Shown: piece after piece, positions 1 through 7,279 of the stretch
How the letters are laid out: every line of letters begins with the position of its first letter
How positions within the stretch are numbered: position 1 is the first letter of the stretch
NCBI GenBank assembly: GCA_016712275.1
Contig: JADJRI010000071.1
Coordinates: 1-18,313 of the forward strand
Origin: Planctomycetota bacterium
Lineage (GTDB): Bacteria > Planctomycetota > Phycisphaerae > UBA1845 > UTPLA1
Direction: 5' to 3'
DNA: 18,313 nucleotides
Program-made: the position numbers and the translations under genes
Notes under the pieces: model-generated
Databases searched by the model: none
What the model saw: only the letters and a program-made list of their open reading frames with translations
What the model was told of the DNA's origin: nothing

Positions 1-1
1 A

Positions 2-686
2 AGTCCGACTCGACTGGACAAGTCAACGCCGATCAAACCCGCAGTCGCCGGTGAACCCATCGCCCGCCTGGCCGGTCGCGCCTGCCAGATGCTCGCCGCC
101 GAACGCACCATCCTGAATTTCCTCCAACACCTCTCCGGCGTCGCCACATTCACCAGCAGATTCGTCGCCGCCGTCGCCGGCACGCACGCCAAAATCTACG
201 ACACCCGCAAGACAACCCCCGGCCTGCGCGAACTCGAAAAATATGCCGTCCGCTGCGGCGGCGGCCACAACCACCGCATCGGCCTCTACGACGCCGTGCT
301 TATCAAGGACAACCACCTCGCCGGTATTCCGGCGTCGCGCCTCGCCCACGCTGTCTTCGACATGCTCAATCGCATCCCCCATTTGCCATCGCAGCCGTCT
401 TTCGTCGAAGTCGAGTGCGACACCCTCGAACAATTTGAAGAGTTGCTCAAGGTCATCGGCATCGACGTCATCCTGCTCGACAATTTCAAGCTCGAAGACA
501 ATGCGCTCCGCCGTCGCCATTCGCGATGCGCAGGGGCTTCGCGGAAAAATCGAACTCGAAGCCAGTGGCCGCGCCAACCTCGACACGGTGCGCGCCATCG
601 CCGACACGGGCGTCGAGCGCATTGCCGTCGGCGCGATAACCCATTCCGCGCCGATACTCGATATCGGCCTGGATGCGTGCGCATGA
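2..686 (+). CDS. nadC: Nicotinate-nucleotide pyrophosphorylase (quinolinate phosphoribosyltransferase), 5'-truncated and frameshifted
   Basis: NadC converts quinolinate and PRPP to nicotinate mononucleotide, CO2 and pyrophosphate in cytoplasmic de novo NAD synthesis. About 228 codons are visible against a usual 280-290, so roughly 60 N-terminal residues lie off the left edge. Seen: AERTILNFLQHLSG, the DTRKTTPGLRELEKYAVRCGGG block, LYDAVLIKDNH and LLDNF in the frame starting at position 2. At 500-501 the frame changes: an extra A in GACAATG moves the remainder (AVAIRDAQG, ELEASG, VGAITHSAP, stop TGA 684-686) into the frame of position 501. Removing one A restores a normal family sequence. The stop overlaps the birA start as ATGA, so the two are probably translationally coupled. 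Because nadC is a housekeeping gene and the lesion is a one-base A insertion, a sequence error is likelier than a true pseudogene. Identification is very secure. Confidence -1.
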
Positions 687-1582
687 ACGATCGGTCCGCG
701 CACCAGCTTTCCGAAAATGACATATCCACCGGACTCATTACGCGCCGCGTCGGTCGCCGAATCATCGTCCTGCCGAAGGTCGACAGCACCAACACCCATG
801 CCCTGCAAACGCTCGCCCCGCGCGATGGCCCCGCAGCTGACGGCACCGTCGTTTTTGCTGAACGGCAAACCGCCGGTCGAGGCCGACTCGGCCGCACATG
901 GCACTCACCCGCCGGCGCCAGCCTTATGTGTACCACGCTGCTGCGCGAACCGGAAAATGCCGCCCGTGCGGCATTTTGGATGATGGCCGGAGCCTTGGCC
1001 GTCGTCAAAGCCATCGAATCCGCGACCGATGTCTCACCGCAAATCCGTTGGCCGAATGACATCTATGTCGGCCCCAGAAAACTCGCGGGCATCCTTGTCG
1101 AAGCCAGCGTCATCGCGCGCGATTCGATGCATTGTGGCACCGCCGTCTCGGCGGTGAATAATGGTGAAATTGCGGCGCCTCAGTCAGCCTCCACTTACGG
1201 CATCTCTTCCGCGTGGCTCGCCATCGGCATTGGCATCAATTGTCTACAGCAGCCTGCACATTTCCCCGACGAAATTCGCGCCGGATCAACGTCGCTCGAT
1301 ATCGAATCGCGCGGCCCGATCGACCGCATTGCCCTTGCCCGCGCTCTGCTCACCCAGCTTGATGCCGTCTTCGCAAATCCGGCGGCCATCTCCGAAGACG
1401 ATCTCGCCGCCGAATGGTCCGCCCATTCCGCCGACATCGGCCAGCGCGTCACACTTGTTCACGGCCGCGAACAAGCAACCGGCGTCATTCTCGACATCCA
1501 TCCGCGGGAGGGCCTGCTTCTTCAACCTGATGCAGGCCCGCCGCGACACTTCGATCCGGCCACCACGTCGCGATCATCGTAG
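683..1582 (+). CDS. birA: Biotin--[acetyl-CoA-carboxylase] ligase
   Basis: BirA forms biotinyl-5'-AMP and transfers biotin to the lysine of the biotin carboxyl carrier protein, feeding fatty-acid synthesis in the cytoplasm. The 299-residue protein has the class hallmarks: KVDSTN near residue 32, the adenylate loop GRGRLGRTWHSP (65-76), RWPNDIY (122-128), KLAGILVE (133-140) and IGIGIN (181-186), followed by a C-terminal SH3-like region around 'GQRVTLVHG'. No N-terminal helix-turn-helix is present, so this is the monofunctional (non-repressor) type. The ATG at 683 overlaps the nadC stop by four bases. Residues about 149-174 (MHCGTAVSAVNNGE and following) are extra compared with the usual spacing between LVE and IGIGIN; they are encoded partly by a perfect hairpin at 1138-1156 that looks like an inserted palindromic repeat kept in frame. 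Stop is TAG. Confidence -1.
   Translation: MNDRSAHQLSENDISTGLITRRVGRRIIVLPKVDSTNTHALQTLAPRDGPAADGTVVFAERQTAGRGRLGRTWHSPAGASLMCTTLLREPENAARAAFWMMAGALAVVKAIESATDVSPQIRWPNDIYVGPRKLAGILVEASVIARDSMHCGTAVSAVNNGEIAAPQSASTYGISSAWLAIGIGINCLQQPAHFPDEIRAGSTSLDIESRGPIDRIALARALLTQLDAVFANPAAISEDDLAAEWSAHSADIGQRVTLVHGREQATGVILDIHPREGLLLQPDAGPPRHFDPATTSRSS
1138..1156. repeat. Perfect palindrome inside birA (REP-like)
   Basis: Arms CACCGCCG (1138-1145) and CGGCGGTG (1149-1156) are exact inverted repeats around a TCT loop. The element encodes the peptide GTAVSAV within a stretch of about 26 residues that BirA does not normally have. From memory, the same peptide recurs in unrelated annotated proteins of Planctomycetota and Verrucomicrobiota, which would fit a dispersed repeat; only one copy is visible in this window. 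Confidence -1.
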
Positions 1583-1756
1583 CCCATCGGTGACCGGCCA
1601 CGGCCATGCAACCGCGATGAACTTGTATTGCAAGGCTGAACCGTCGAAATTCCACCAGCAAACCCTGACGTACAATCCATAACAAGATACTGTCACCCAG
1701 ACGGATTCGTCCGATACCTCGACCCGTTTCTCAAATCGCGCAGCAGTGCTCGAAAC

Positions 1757-1786
1757 TTGCCGCATGGCAGGTATCTCCGCTAGATT
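1757..1786 (+). promoter_or_regulatory. Possible sigma70-type promoter for the FeS/NrfD gene
   Basis: TTGCCG (1757-1762) and TAGATT (1781-1786) are 18 bases apart in the 247-base non-coding gap after birA. Transcription would start near 1793, leaving a leader of about 37 bases before the ATG at 1830. Each hexamer matches consensus only partly, so this is tentative. The rest of 1583-1829 shows no convincing gene. Confidence -1.
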
Positions 1787-1829
1787 GATCCGATTACCAT
1801 CCGGCTCGAAAGGGATTACGAGAACCCAC

Positions 1830-3407
1830 ATGCCCAAATTCGGATTCGCCATCGACAACCGCGCCTGCATCGGCTGCCACGCCTGCACCGTCGCCTGCAA
1901 AAGCGAGCACGAAGTTCCCATTGGCGTCAACCGCACATGGGTGAAGTACATTGAAAAGGGCGAATTCCCGAACACCAAGCGCAGCTTTAATGTTCAACGT
2001 TGCAACCACTGCGTCGATGCGCCGTGCGTCGAAATCTGTCCGGTCACGTCACTCTACATTCGGCCCGACGGAATCGTCGATTTCGACAACGAACGCTGCA
2101 TCGGCTGCAAGGCATGCATGCAGGCGTGTCCTTATGATGCGCTCTATCTGGACCCCGACACCCTCACCGCCGCGAAATGCAACTATTGCACCCACCGTGT
2201 CGATCAGGGCATCGAACCCGCGTGCGTGGTCGTATGCCCGGTCGAAGCCATCGTCAGCGGCGATCTCGACGACCCAACCAGCAAGATTTCGCTGCTCGAT
2301 CTCGGCCAGCGCGTGCAGTACCCGAAGGTCGAAAAAAACACGAAACCGAAGTTGTTTTACGTCGGCGGCGAGACGGCCGCCCTCGATCCCGCCGCCGCCC
2401 CGCCGCGCGAAGATTATCTCTGGAGCGCCGGCGCGGCCGTGACGCTCGGGGTCAACAAAAAGTCACTCTCGCTGGCCGACGATGAATCGAACGAGGAAGC
2501 CCGCGCCAGACGCGTGTACGATCAAAAGAAAAAACCCGTAATCTGGGGCTGGATGGTCTCGGCCTACATCACAACAAAAGCGATCGCCGCCGGCATTCCC
2601 ATCATCACGTTCATCATGTTCGCCCTTGGAATCACACAATCGCCGCTGCCATTGTCGGCCGCAATCGCATCCGTGCTGTGCCTTGGCATCACCGGCTATC
2701 TGCTGGTGGCCGACCTGACGCAGCCGAAGCGGTTTCTCTATGTGCTGCTGCGGCCGCAATGGAACAGTTGGCTCGTGCGCGGAGCCTACATCATTACCGC
2801 GTTTGGTCTTGGCATACCGGTCGTCTGGATAACAGGAAACTACGTCGCAAACTATGGAGTGAAGTTCGGATTCGCGCTGGTGTTAGCGTTGTTTGCTATG
2901 GCGACGGCCGGATACACAGCACTTCTCTTTGCACAAGCGCGCGGCCGCGACTATTGGCAAAGTCCGCTGTTAATTGTCTCGATGGTTGTCGATGCACTGG
3001 CCGCCGGCGTGGCGGCGTGTCTGCTTCTTGGCCTGATGAACTGGCTCGGTGGAACAATGATGGTATTCACCGCCCCCAATGAATCGGTTCAGGTCAGCGC
3101 CGGCACCCACACAGACCCGGCGCGGATTGCCATTGGAATCGCATTGATTTTGCTGGTCCTTGTGCAGCTCGCCGAATTGCTTCCGCAACATCAGACAAAA
3201 AACGCCGAATTAACGGCCCATGCCATCGTGCGAGGCGAATTTGCAGGGTGGTTCTGGATCGGAGCGGTTGCCATCGGCCTGGCCGTTCCGCTCGGCCTGG
3301 TTCTGTTTGGCGGCAGCTTGAAACTGGCCGCGGTTCTGCTGCTCATTGGCATTGCGGCAAAAAATCATGTGCTGGTCCAGGCCCCGCAGAGGGTGCCGCT
3401 AAGCTGA
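1830..3407 (+). CDS. 4Fe-4S ferredoxin / NrfD-type membrane anchor fusion protein (molybdoenzyme electron-transfer subunit)
   Basis: This 525-residue protein joins the electron-transfer and membrane subunits of a DMSO-reductase-family complex in one chain. Residues 1-180 are a DmsB/NrfC/PsrB-like ferredoxin with sixteen cysteines in four groups: C13-C16-C19-C23, C58-C61-C66-C70, C90-C93-C96-C100 and C117-C120-C132-C136, enough for four [4Fe-4S] clusters. After a charged linker (about 185-235), residues 238-525 hold roughly eight hydrophobic segments of the NrfD/PsrC quinone-binding type. I chose ATG 1830 because the ferredoxin normally begins a few residues before FAIDNRACIGC; an upstream in-frame ATG at 1746 would add an unlikely extension. 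There is no signal peptide, so the ferredoxin part probably lies in the cytoplasm (inference). It should pass electrons between quinone and the molybdopterin subunit encoded at 4065-7245. The substrate cannot be read from sequence. Confidence -1.
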   Translation: MPKFGFAIDNRACIGCHACTVACKSEHEVPIGVNRTWVKYIEKGEFPNTKRSFNVQRCNHCVDAPCVEICPVTSLYIRPDGIVDFDNERCIGCKACMQACPYDALYLDPDTLTAAKCNYCTHRVDQGIEPACVVVCPVEAIVSGDLDDPTSKISLLDLGQRVQYPKVEKNTKPKLFYVGGETAALDPAAAPPREDYLWSAGAAVTLGVNKKSLSLADDESNEEARARRVYDQKKKPVIWGWMVSAYITTKAIAAGIPIITFIMFALGITQSPLPLSAAIASVLCLGITGYLLVADLTQPKRFLYVLLRPQWNSWLVRGAYIITAFGLGIPVVWITGNYVANYGVKFGFALVLALFAMATAGYTALLFAQARGRDYWQSPLLIVSMVVDALAAGVAACLLLGLMNWLGGTMMVFTAPNESVQVSAGTHTDPARIAIGIALILLVLVQLAELLPQHQTKNAELTAHAIVRGEFAGWFWIGAVAIGLAVPLGLVLFGGSLKLAAVLLLIGIAAKNHVLVQAPQRVPLS

Positions 3408-3442
3408 TCGCCGCGATTCGTGTTTCGGTTGAACGGTTCGGA

Positions 3443-3448
3443 TACAAT
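3443..3448 (+). promoter_or_regulatory. Possible -10 element upstream of the nucleotidyltransferase
   Basis: TACAAT lies in the short gap after the FeS/NrfD gene. No good -35 hexamer is found at standard spacing. Initiation near 3455 would give a leader of about 34 bases holding GGAGAG (3475-3480) ahead of the ATG at 3489. Weak evidence. Confidence -1.
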
Positions 3449-3488
3449 AACGATTATGGTCGTCAAGGACTCGTGGAGAGAATTTTGG

Positions 3489-4049
3489 ATGGCGATGGAT
3501 CGCATCGAACAGCGCCTGCATCGCGTGACCACTGCTCTCGATGCTGCGCAGATTCCGTACGCGGTGGTCGGCGGGAATGCCGTGGCCGTCTGGGTTGCGA
3601 AGGCCGATCCCGCCGCTACGCGGACCACCAAGGACGTTGATCTGCTTGTTTCCCGATTAGACGTGGATCGAATCACAAGTGTCATGCAACAGCTTGGCTT
3701 TATCAGGGAAGACCTTCGGAGCCTTGTTCTTTTCATCGACCCCGAAGAGCCTGCCCGCCGATCTGGCGTGCATCTCGTTTGGGCCGACGAGAAAGTACGG
3801 CCATCCTATTTACATCCGACGCCTGGCGTTGACGAGGCAGTTCGCGATGAAGCCGGTTTTCTGGTGCTCGATTTGCAAGCGCTGATTCGAATGAAACTGA
3901 CTTCGCATCGTGACATCGATCGCGTGCATATATCCGACTTGCTCGCGGTGGGCATGGTTGATGATCAAATTCGCGATTCTCTCCCGACCGACCTGCTGCA
4001 ACGTCTAACGGACATAGAACAATCACGCGACACAACCCTCGACGACTAG
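3489..4049 (+). CDS. Nucleotidyltransferase of the AbiEii/MNT-like superfamily
   Basis: The 186-residue protein has the nucleotidyltransferase-fold signature: YAVVGGNAVAVWVA with the GG pair at residues 28-29, then RTTKDVDLLVSR with the paired acidic residues D49 and D51 expected to bind metal and NTP. The later VLDLQALIRMKLTSHRDIDRVHISDLL resembles the helical part of AbiEii/DUF1814-type proteins, where such enzymes act as toxins or modify RNA or other substrates. I chose ATG 3489 because GGAGAG lies eight bases upstream; in-frame ATGs at 3420 and 3456 lack a ribosome site. No AbiEi-type antitoxin gene is adjacent, so a toxin role is not shown. The gene sits between two subunits of one redox complex, ending 15 bases before the catalytic-subunit start. 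Substrate unknown; family assignment fairly secure. Confidence -1.
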   Translation: MAMDRIEQRLHRVTTALDAAQIPYAVVGGNAVAVWVAKADPAATRTTKDVDLLVSRLDVDRITSVMQQLGFIREDLRSLVLFIDPEEPARRSGVHLVWADEKVRPSYLHPTPGVDEAVRDEAGFLVLDLQALIRMKLTSHRDIDRVHISDLLAVGMVDDQIRDSLPTDLLQRLTDIEQSRDTTLDD

Positions 4050-4994
4050 CCCTTCGAGAATTCCATGCCCTACAAACCGCCGCGAACATTCGTTGAAAAG
4101 CTGGCCATCAAACTGGGAATCGTTCCCAGCCTCGACGAGCCGGACAGTGTGGCCACCACCTCCACAACCGGCAAACTCTCGCGCTTATCCTTCGCAGCAA
4201 AGTTGGGACAACGTTGTCGAATACGACCCGAAACACTGGCCGAGAAAAGCTGTCGCTAAGAACTATCGGTTGGTGCCGACCACATGCTTCAACTGCGAAT
4301 CCGCCTGCGGCCTGCTCGCCTATGTTGACAAGAATACAAACGCCATTCGCAAGTTCGAGGGCAATCCCGTCCATCCCGGCAGCCGGGGAAAAAACTGTGC
4401 CAAGGGTCCGGCAACGATCAATCAGGTAAATGACACCGACCGCATTCTCGCGCCGATGAAGCGCGTCGGCCCGCGCGGCAGCGGCCAATGGCAGGAAGTC
4501 GGCTGGGACGAAGCGCTCGCCGATATCGGCGGGCTACCACGTCGGTCGCCCCGGCGCGGAAGGCTATGTCGACCGCGTCCTTCGGGCCTGGGGCGTCGAC
4601 GGCCACAACAGCCACACAAACATCTGCTCATCCGGCGCGCGCTTCGGCTATGCCATCTGGTCCGGCTACGACCGACCCTCCCCGGACTACGCCAACGCGC
4701 GCTTCATTCTCGCACTGAATGCACATCTCGAATCCGGCCATTACTTCAACCCGCACGCTCAGCGCATCAGCGAGGGCCTGAAAAAGGGCGCTCGCATGGC
4801 CGTCGTCGATCCGCGCCTTTCGAACACCGCATCGATGGCCAGTTACTGGCTGCCGACCCGGCCGGGCAGCGAAGCGGCACTTTTGCTGGCGATCGCGAAG
4901 ATCATTCTTGAAGAAGGTCTTTATGATCGCGGTTTCATCGAGCGATGGACGAATTGGGAAGAGTCGCTCGCGCATCTGAAATCTCAGGAATTGG

Positions 4995-5063
4995 GTAGGG
5001 TGGGCTCGGCCCACCACGCGGGGACGAGGCTTCGGATTCGAAGGTGGGCGGAACTCACCCTAC
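4995..5063. repeat. Palindromic element, copy 1 (GTAGGGTGGGC...CACCCTAC ends)
   Basis: The 69-base element begins GTAGGGTGGGCTCGGCCCACC and ends GGTGGGCGGAACTCACCCTAC, so its two ends are inverted repeats of each other, and the left end itself folds (GTGGGC/GCCCAC type). The middle is unrelated sequence. It lies in a linker of the molybdopterin subunit, at the point where the frame changes from 2 to 1. The same ends recur at 6194-6263. Confidence -1.
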
Positions 5064-7245
5064 ATCGGGTGAAAATGCGGATGCGACGATTGATGAGTTT
5101 ATTCTGGCGATGCGAAAACTGTATGCCTCCTTCACCCCCGAATATGCCGAGGCCGAGTGCGGCGTCTCCCGCGACCTCATCGTCAGCGTTGCCCGCCAGA
5201 TCGGCGAGGCCGGTTCAAAATTCTGCTCCCACACCTGGCGTGGAGCAGCCAGTGCCCACGAGGGCGGATGGCAGGTCTCGCGCTGCCTGTTCCTGCTGCA
5301 TGTCCTCACCGGCAGCGTCGGCACGGAAGGCGGGTGCCTTCCATCCGCGTGGAACAAGTACAAGGCCAATCTCATCAACATGCCGCCGCCGCAGAACCAT
5401 TGGAACGAACTGCACTGGCCGCGTGAGTTCCCCCTGGCCCATTACGAAATGAGCTTCATGCTGCCGCACTTTCTCAAGGCCGGCCGCGGAAAAATCGACA
5501 CCTACTTCACGCGCGTCTTCAATCCGGTTTGGACCTATCCCGACGGCTTCGTCTGGATCGAGGCGCTGAGCGACGAATCCAAAATCGGCTGCCATGTCGC
5601 CCTCACGCCAACCTGGAACGAAACCGCCCTCTATGCCGATTACGTCCTGCCGATGGGCCACGGCCCCGAGCGCCACGACCTCAACACCTACGAGACCCAC
5701 AGTGCCACATGGATTGCATTCCGGCAGCCGGTCCTTCGTGCCGCTGCCATGGCCGAGGGAAAAACGGTTCGCGACACGCGCGACACCAACCCCGGTAGCG
5801 TCTGGGAGGAGGACGAATTCTGGATCGCCCTCACATGGGCCATCGATCCGGACGGCGCGCTTGGCATCCGCAAATACTTCGAGAGTGAAAAGCAGCCCGG
5901 CGAGATGCTTCGCGTCGACGAATATTACGAATACATTTTCAACCGCGTGCCCGGCCTGCCGGAGAAGGCGAAGGCGGCCGGCGTTTCCACGCTCAACTAC
6001 ATGCGAAAGTATGGCGCGCATGAGGTGAAGAAACACTCGTATCGAAAGCACGAGCGCGTGCTGAGCGAGGACGACCTTGCCGGAGCGGAGATTGATCCAA
6101 AGACGGGTGTGATTCGCAAAAATGGGCATGCGGTTGGCATTAGCATTGACGCCGCGCGGAAGGCGGCCGCGCGACGGGTGAGGATGGAGGCGGGTAGGAT
6201 GGGCTCGGCCCACCATGCGACCGATGGCGATCTCGAGGGAATGGTGGGCGGAGCCCACCCTACGGACAACGCGGTTTCGGGTTTGGCGAATCCGAACTCA
6301 CCGATCAGCTTCCAAAGCAAGGCGGTCTTGAAAGATGGCGCCAACATCGCGGCATCCACGATCGACGAGGCCATGGGCGGCGCAGTGGTCGAGGGTTTCC
6401 CCACGCCCTCGCGGCTGCTCGAATTCTACAGCCCGACGATGGCCGAATGGGGCTGGGCCGACCACGCCCTGCCCGCCTACATTCCGAGCCACGTGTATGT
6501 CGAGGAATTCGCCGCACACCACAAAACCGGCGAAGTCACGCCCCAATCGCCAAATCACCAAATCGCCAAATCACCAAATACCTTCGTCCTCCTCCCAACC
6601 TTCCGCCTGCCCACTTTGATCCACACCCGCAGCGGCTCCGCCAAGTGGCTCAATGAAATCTCCCAGCGAAACCCCGTCTGGATTCACACCTCCGATGCAC
6701 AAAAACTCGGCATCGCCACCGGCGATCTCGTGCGCATCGTCACTGACATCGGCCACTTCGTCGATCGCGTCTGGATCACCGAGAGCATTCGCCCCGGCGT
6801 CGTCGCCTGTTCGCACCACCTCGGCCGTTGGCGTCGCCGGCAGGATCCGCCCAGCAGCCGGTGGAGTGGCAACACCGTGGCAGTCGAGGACAAGGGCGGC
6901 GGAATCTGGAAAATGCGCACGCTCGACGGCCCCGCGCCGTTCGAATCGTCCGATCCCGATAGCAAGCGCCTTTGGTGGCGCGATGGCGGCGTGCCCCAGA
7001 ACCTGACCTTCCCGGTCCATCCCGATCCGATTTCGGGCATGCACTGCTGGCACCAGCGCGTCACCGTCGAAAAGGCCGGACCCGCCGATGAGTGCGGCGA
7101 CGTTCTCGTCGACACCAACAAGTCGATGCAGGTCTATGAAAACTGGATGAAAAAAGCACGCTGGCCGGCCGGTCCCGGCGATTTGCGACGTCCACTCTGG
7201 TTCAACCGCCCCCTGCGGCCGATGGACGCCGCTTACAAAATCTGA
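5044..7245 (+). CDS. Intact C-terminal open frame of the molybdopterin subunit
   Basis: This 733-codon stretch is the longest uninterrupted piece of the catalytic subunit and is what an automatic caller would report alone. It contains the later part of the molybdopterin domain (KFCSHTWRGAASAHEGGWQVSRCLFLLHVLTGSVGTEGG; TYFTRVFNPVWTYPDG; ETALYADYVLPMGHGPERHD) and the C-terminal dinucleotide-binding barrel (IHTRSGSAKWLNEISQRNPVWIHTSDAQKLGI, then GDLVRI). It lacks the iron-sulfur cysteines and the Mo-ligand region, so alone it could not work. The ATG at 5044 lies inside the palindromic element at 4995-5063 and has no ribosome site, so it is not a genuine start. The frame also contains a second palindromic element (6194-6263) and an 8-base tandem repeat (6544-6579), both as in-frame extra peptide. 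Confidence -1.
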   Translation: MGGTHPTSGENADATIDEFILAMRKLYASFTPEYAEAECGVSRDLIVSVARQIGEAGSKFCSHTWRGAASAHEGGWQVSRCLFLLHVLTGSVGTEGGCLPSAWNKYKANLINMPPPQNHWNELHWPREFPLAHYEMSFMLPHFLKAGRGKIDTYFTRVFNPVWTYPDGFVWIEALSDESKIGCHVALTPTWNETALYADYVLPMGHGPERHDLNTYETHSATWIAFRQPVLRAAAMAEGKTVRDTRDTNPGSVWEEDEFWIALTWAIDPDGALGIRKYFESEKQPGEMLRVDEYYEYIFNRVPGLPEKAKAAGVSTLNYMRKYGAHEVKKHSYRKHERVLSEDDLAGAEIDPKTGVIRKNGHAVGISIDAARKAAARRVRMEAGRMGSAHHATDGDLEGMVGGAHPTDNAVSGLANPNSPISFQSKAVLKDGANIAASTIDEAMGGAVVEGFPTPSRLLEFYSPTMAEWGWADHALPAYIPSHVYVEEFAAHHKTGEVTPQSPNHQIAKSPNTFVLLPTFRLPTLIHTRSGSAKWLNEISQRNPVWIHTSDAQKLGIATGDLVRIVTDIGHFVDRVWITESIRPGVVACSHHLGRWRRRQDPPSSRWSGNTVAVEDKGGGIWKMRTLDGPAPFESSDPDSKRLWWRDGGVPQNLTFPVHPDPISGMHCWHQRVTVEKAGPADECGDVLVDTNKSMQVYENWMKKARWPAGPGDLRRPLWFNRPLRPMDAAYKI
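6194..6263. repeat. Palindromic element, copy 2
   Basis: The 70-base element begins GTAGGATGGGCTCGGCCCACC and ends GGTGGGCGGAGCCCACCCTAC. Its ends match copy 1 (4995-5063) at nearly every base, while the interiors differ. Here the reading frame passes through, adding a peptide with GSAHHA and VGGAHPT between RRVRMEA and DNAVSGLA. I infer a non-autonomous mobile or REP-type repeat tolerated in a surface loop. Confidence -1.
6544..6579 (+). repeat. 8-base tandem repeat within the molybdopterin subunit
   Basis: About four and a half copies of CAAATCRC (R = A or G alternating) run in tandem, encoding the low-complexity peptide PNHQIAKSPN between GEVTPQS and TFVLLPTF. The unit is not a multiple of three, so a gain or loss of one copy would shift the frame. 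Confidence -1.
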
Positions 7246-7279
7246 CCTGTCTCGCGCACTATTGTTCGGCTCGCCGCAA

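Larger units (their letters stand above)
4065..7245 (+). pseudogene. Molybdopterin oxidoreductase catalytic subunit (DMSO-reductase family), reading frame broken at least three times
   Basis: Read across frames this is a catalytic subunit of about 1,050 residues. Start ATG 4065 (MPYKPPRTFVEKLAIKLG) is in frame 0; near 4185-4200 the sequence continues in frame 1 (QSWDNVVEYDPKHWPRK), carrying the [4Fe-4S] ligands CFNCESAC (4285 on) and NCAKGPA (Cys at 4396). At about 4520-4530 it jumps to frame 2 (GYHVGRPGAEGYVDR), and some 15-17 expected residues after DEALADI seem missing. TNICSSGAR places a cysteine (4625-4627) where cysteine-ligated enzymes bind Mo. Within a palindromic element at 4995-5063 the frame returns to 1 and stays open to the TGA at 7245, including the C-terminal dinucleotide-binding domain (about 6604-6830). 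No twin-arginine signal is seen. Partner: the FeS/NrfD fusion at 1830. Substrate unknown; compare cytoplasmic SoeA-like and polysulfide-reductase-like enzymes. Either consensus errors or real decay. Confidence -1.

Noticed and set aside
89..1582. A 497-codon open frame looking like a NadC-BirA fusion protein
   Set aside because: The peptide between about 505 and 682 is Arg-rich nonsense while the proper NadC C-terminus lies one frame over; the fusion is produced by one surplus A at 500-501.
3489..4049. A complete AbiE toxin-antitoxin system
   Set aside because: Only the nucleotidyltransferase is present; no AbiEi-like winged-helix antitoxin lies on either side.
5215..6258. A 347-codon minus-strand open frame opposite the molybdopterin gene
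   Set aside because: Its plus-strand counterpart encodes a recognisable conserved domain; the minus frame is a by-product of GC-rich codon use with no family features.
6541..6585. A CRISPR array
   Set aside because: The unit is only eight bases with no spacers; it is a simple tandem repeat within a coding frame.
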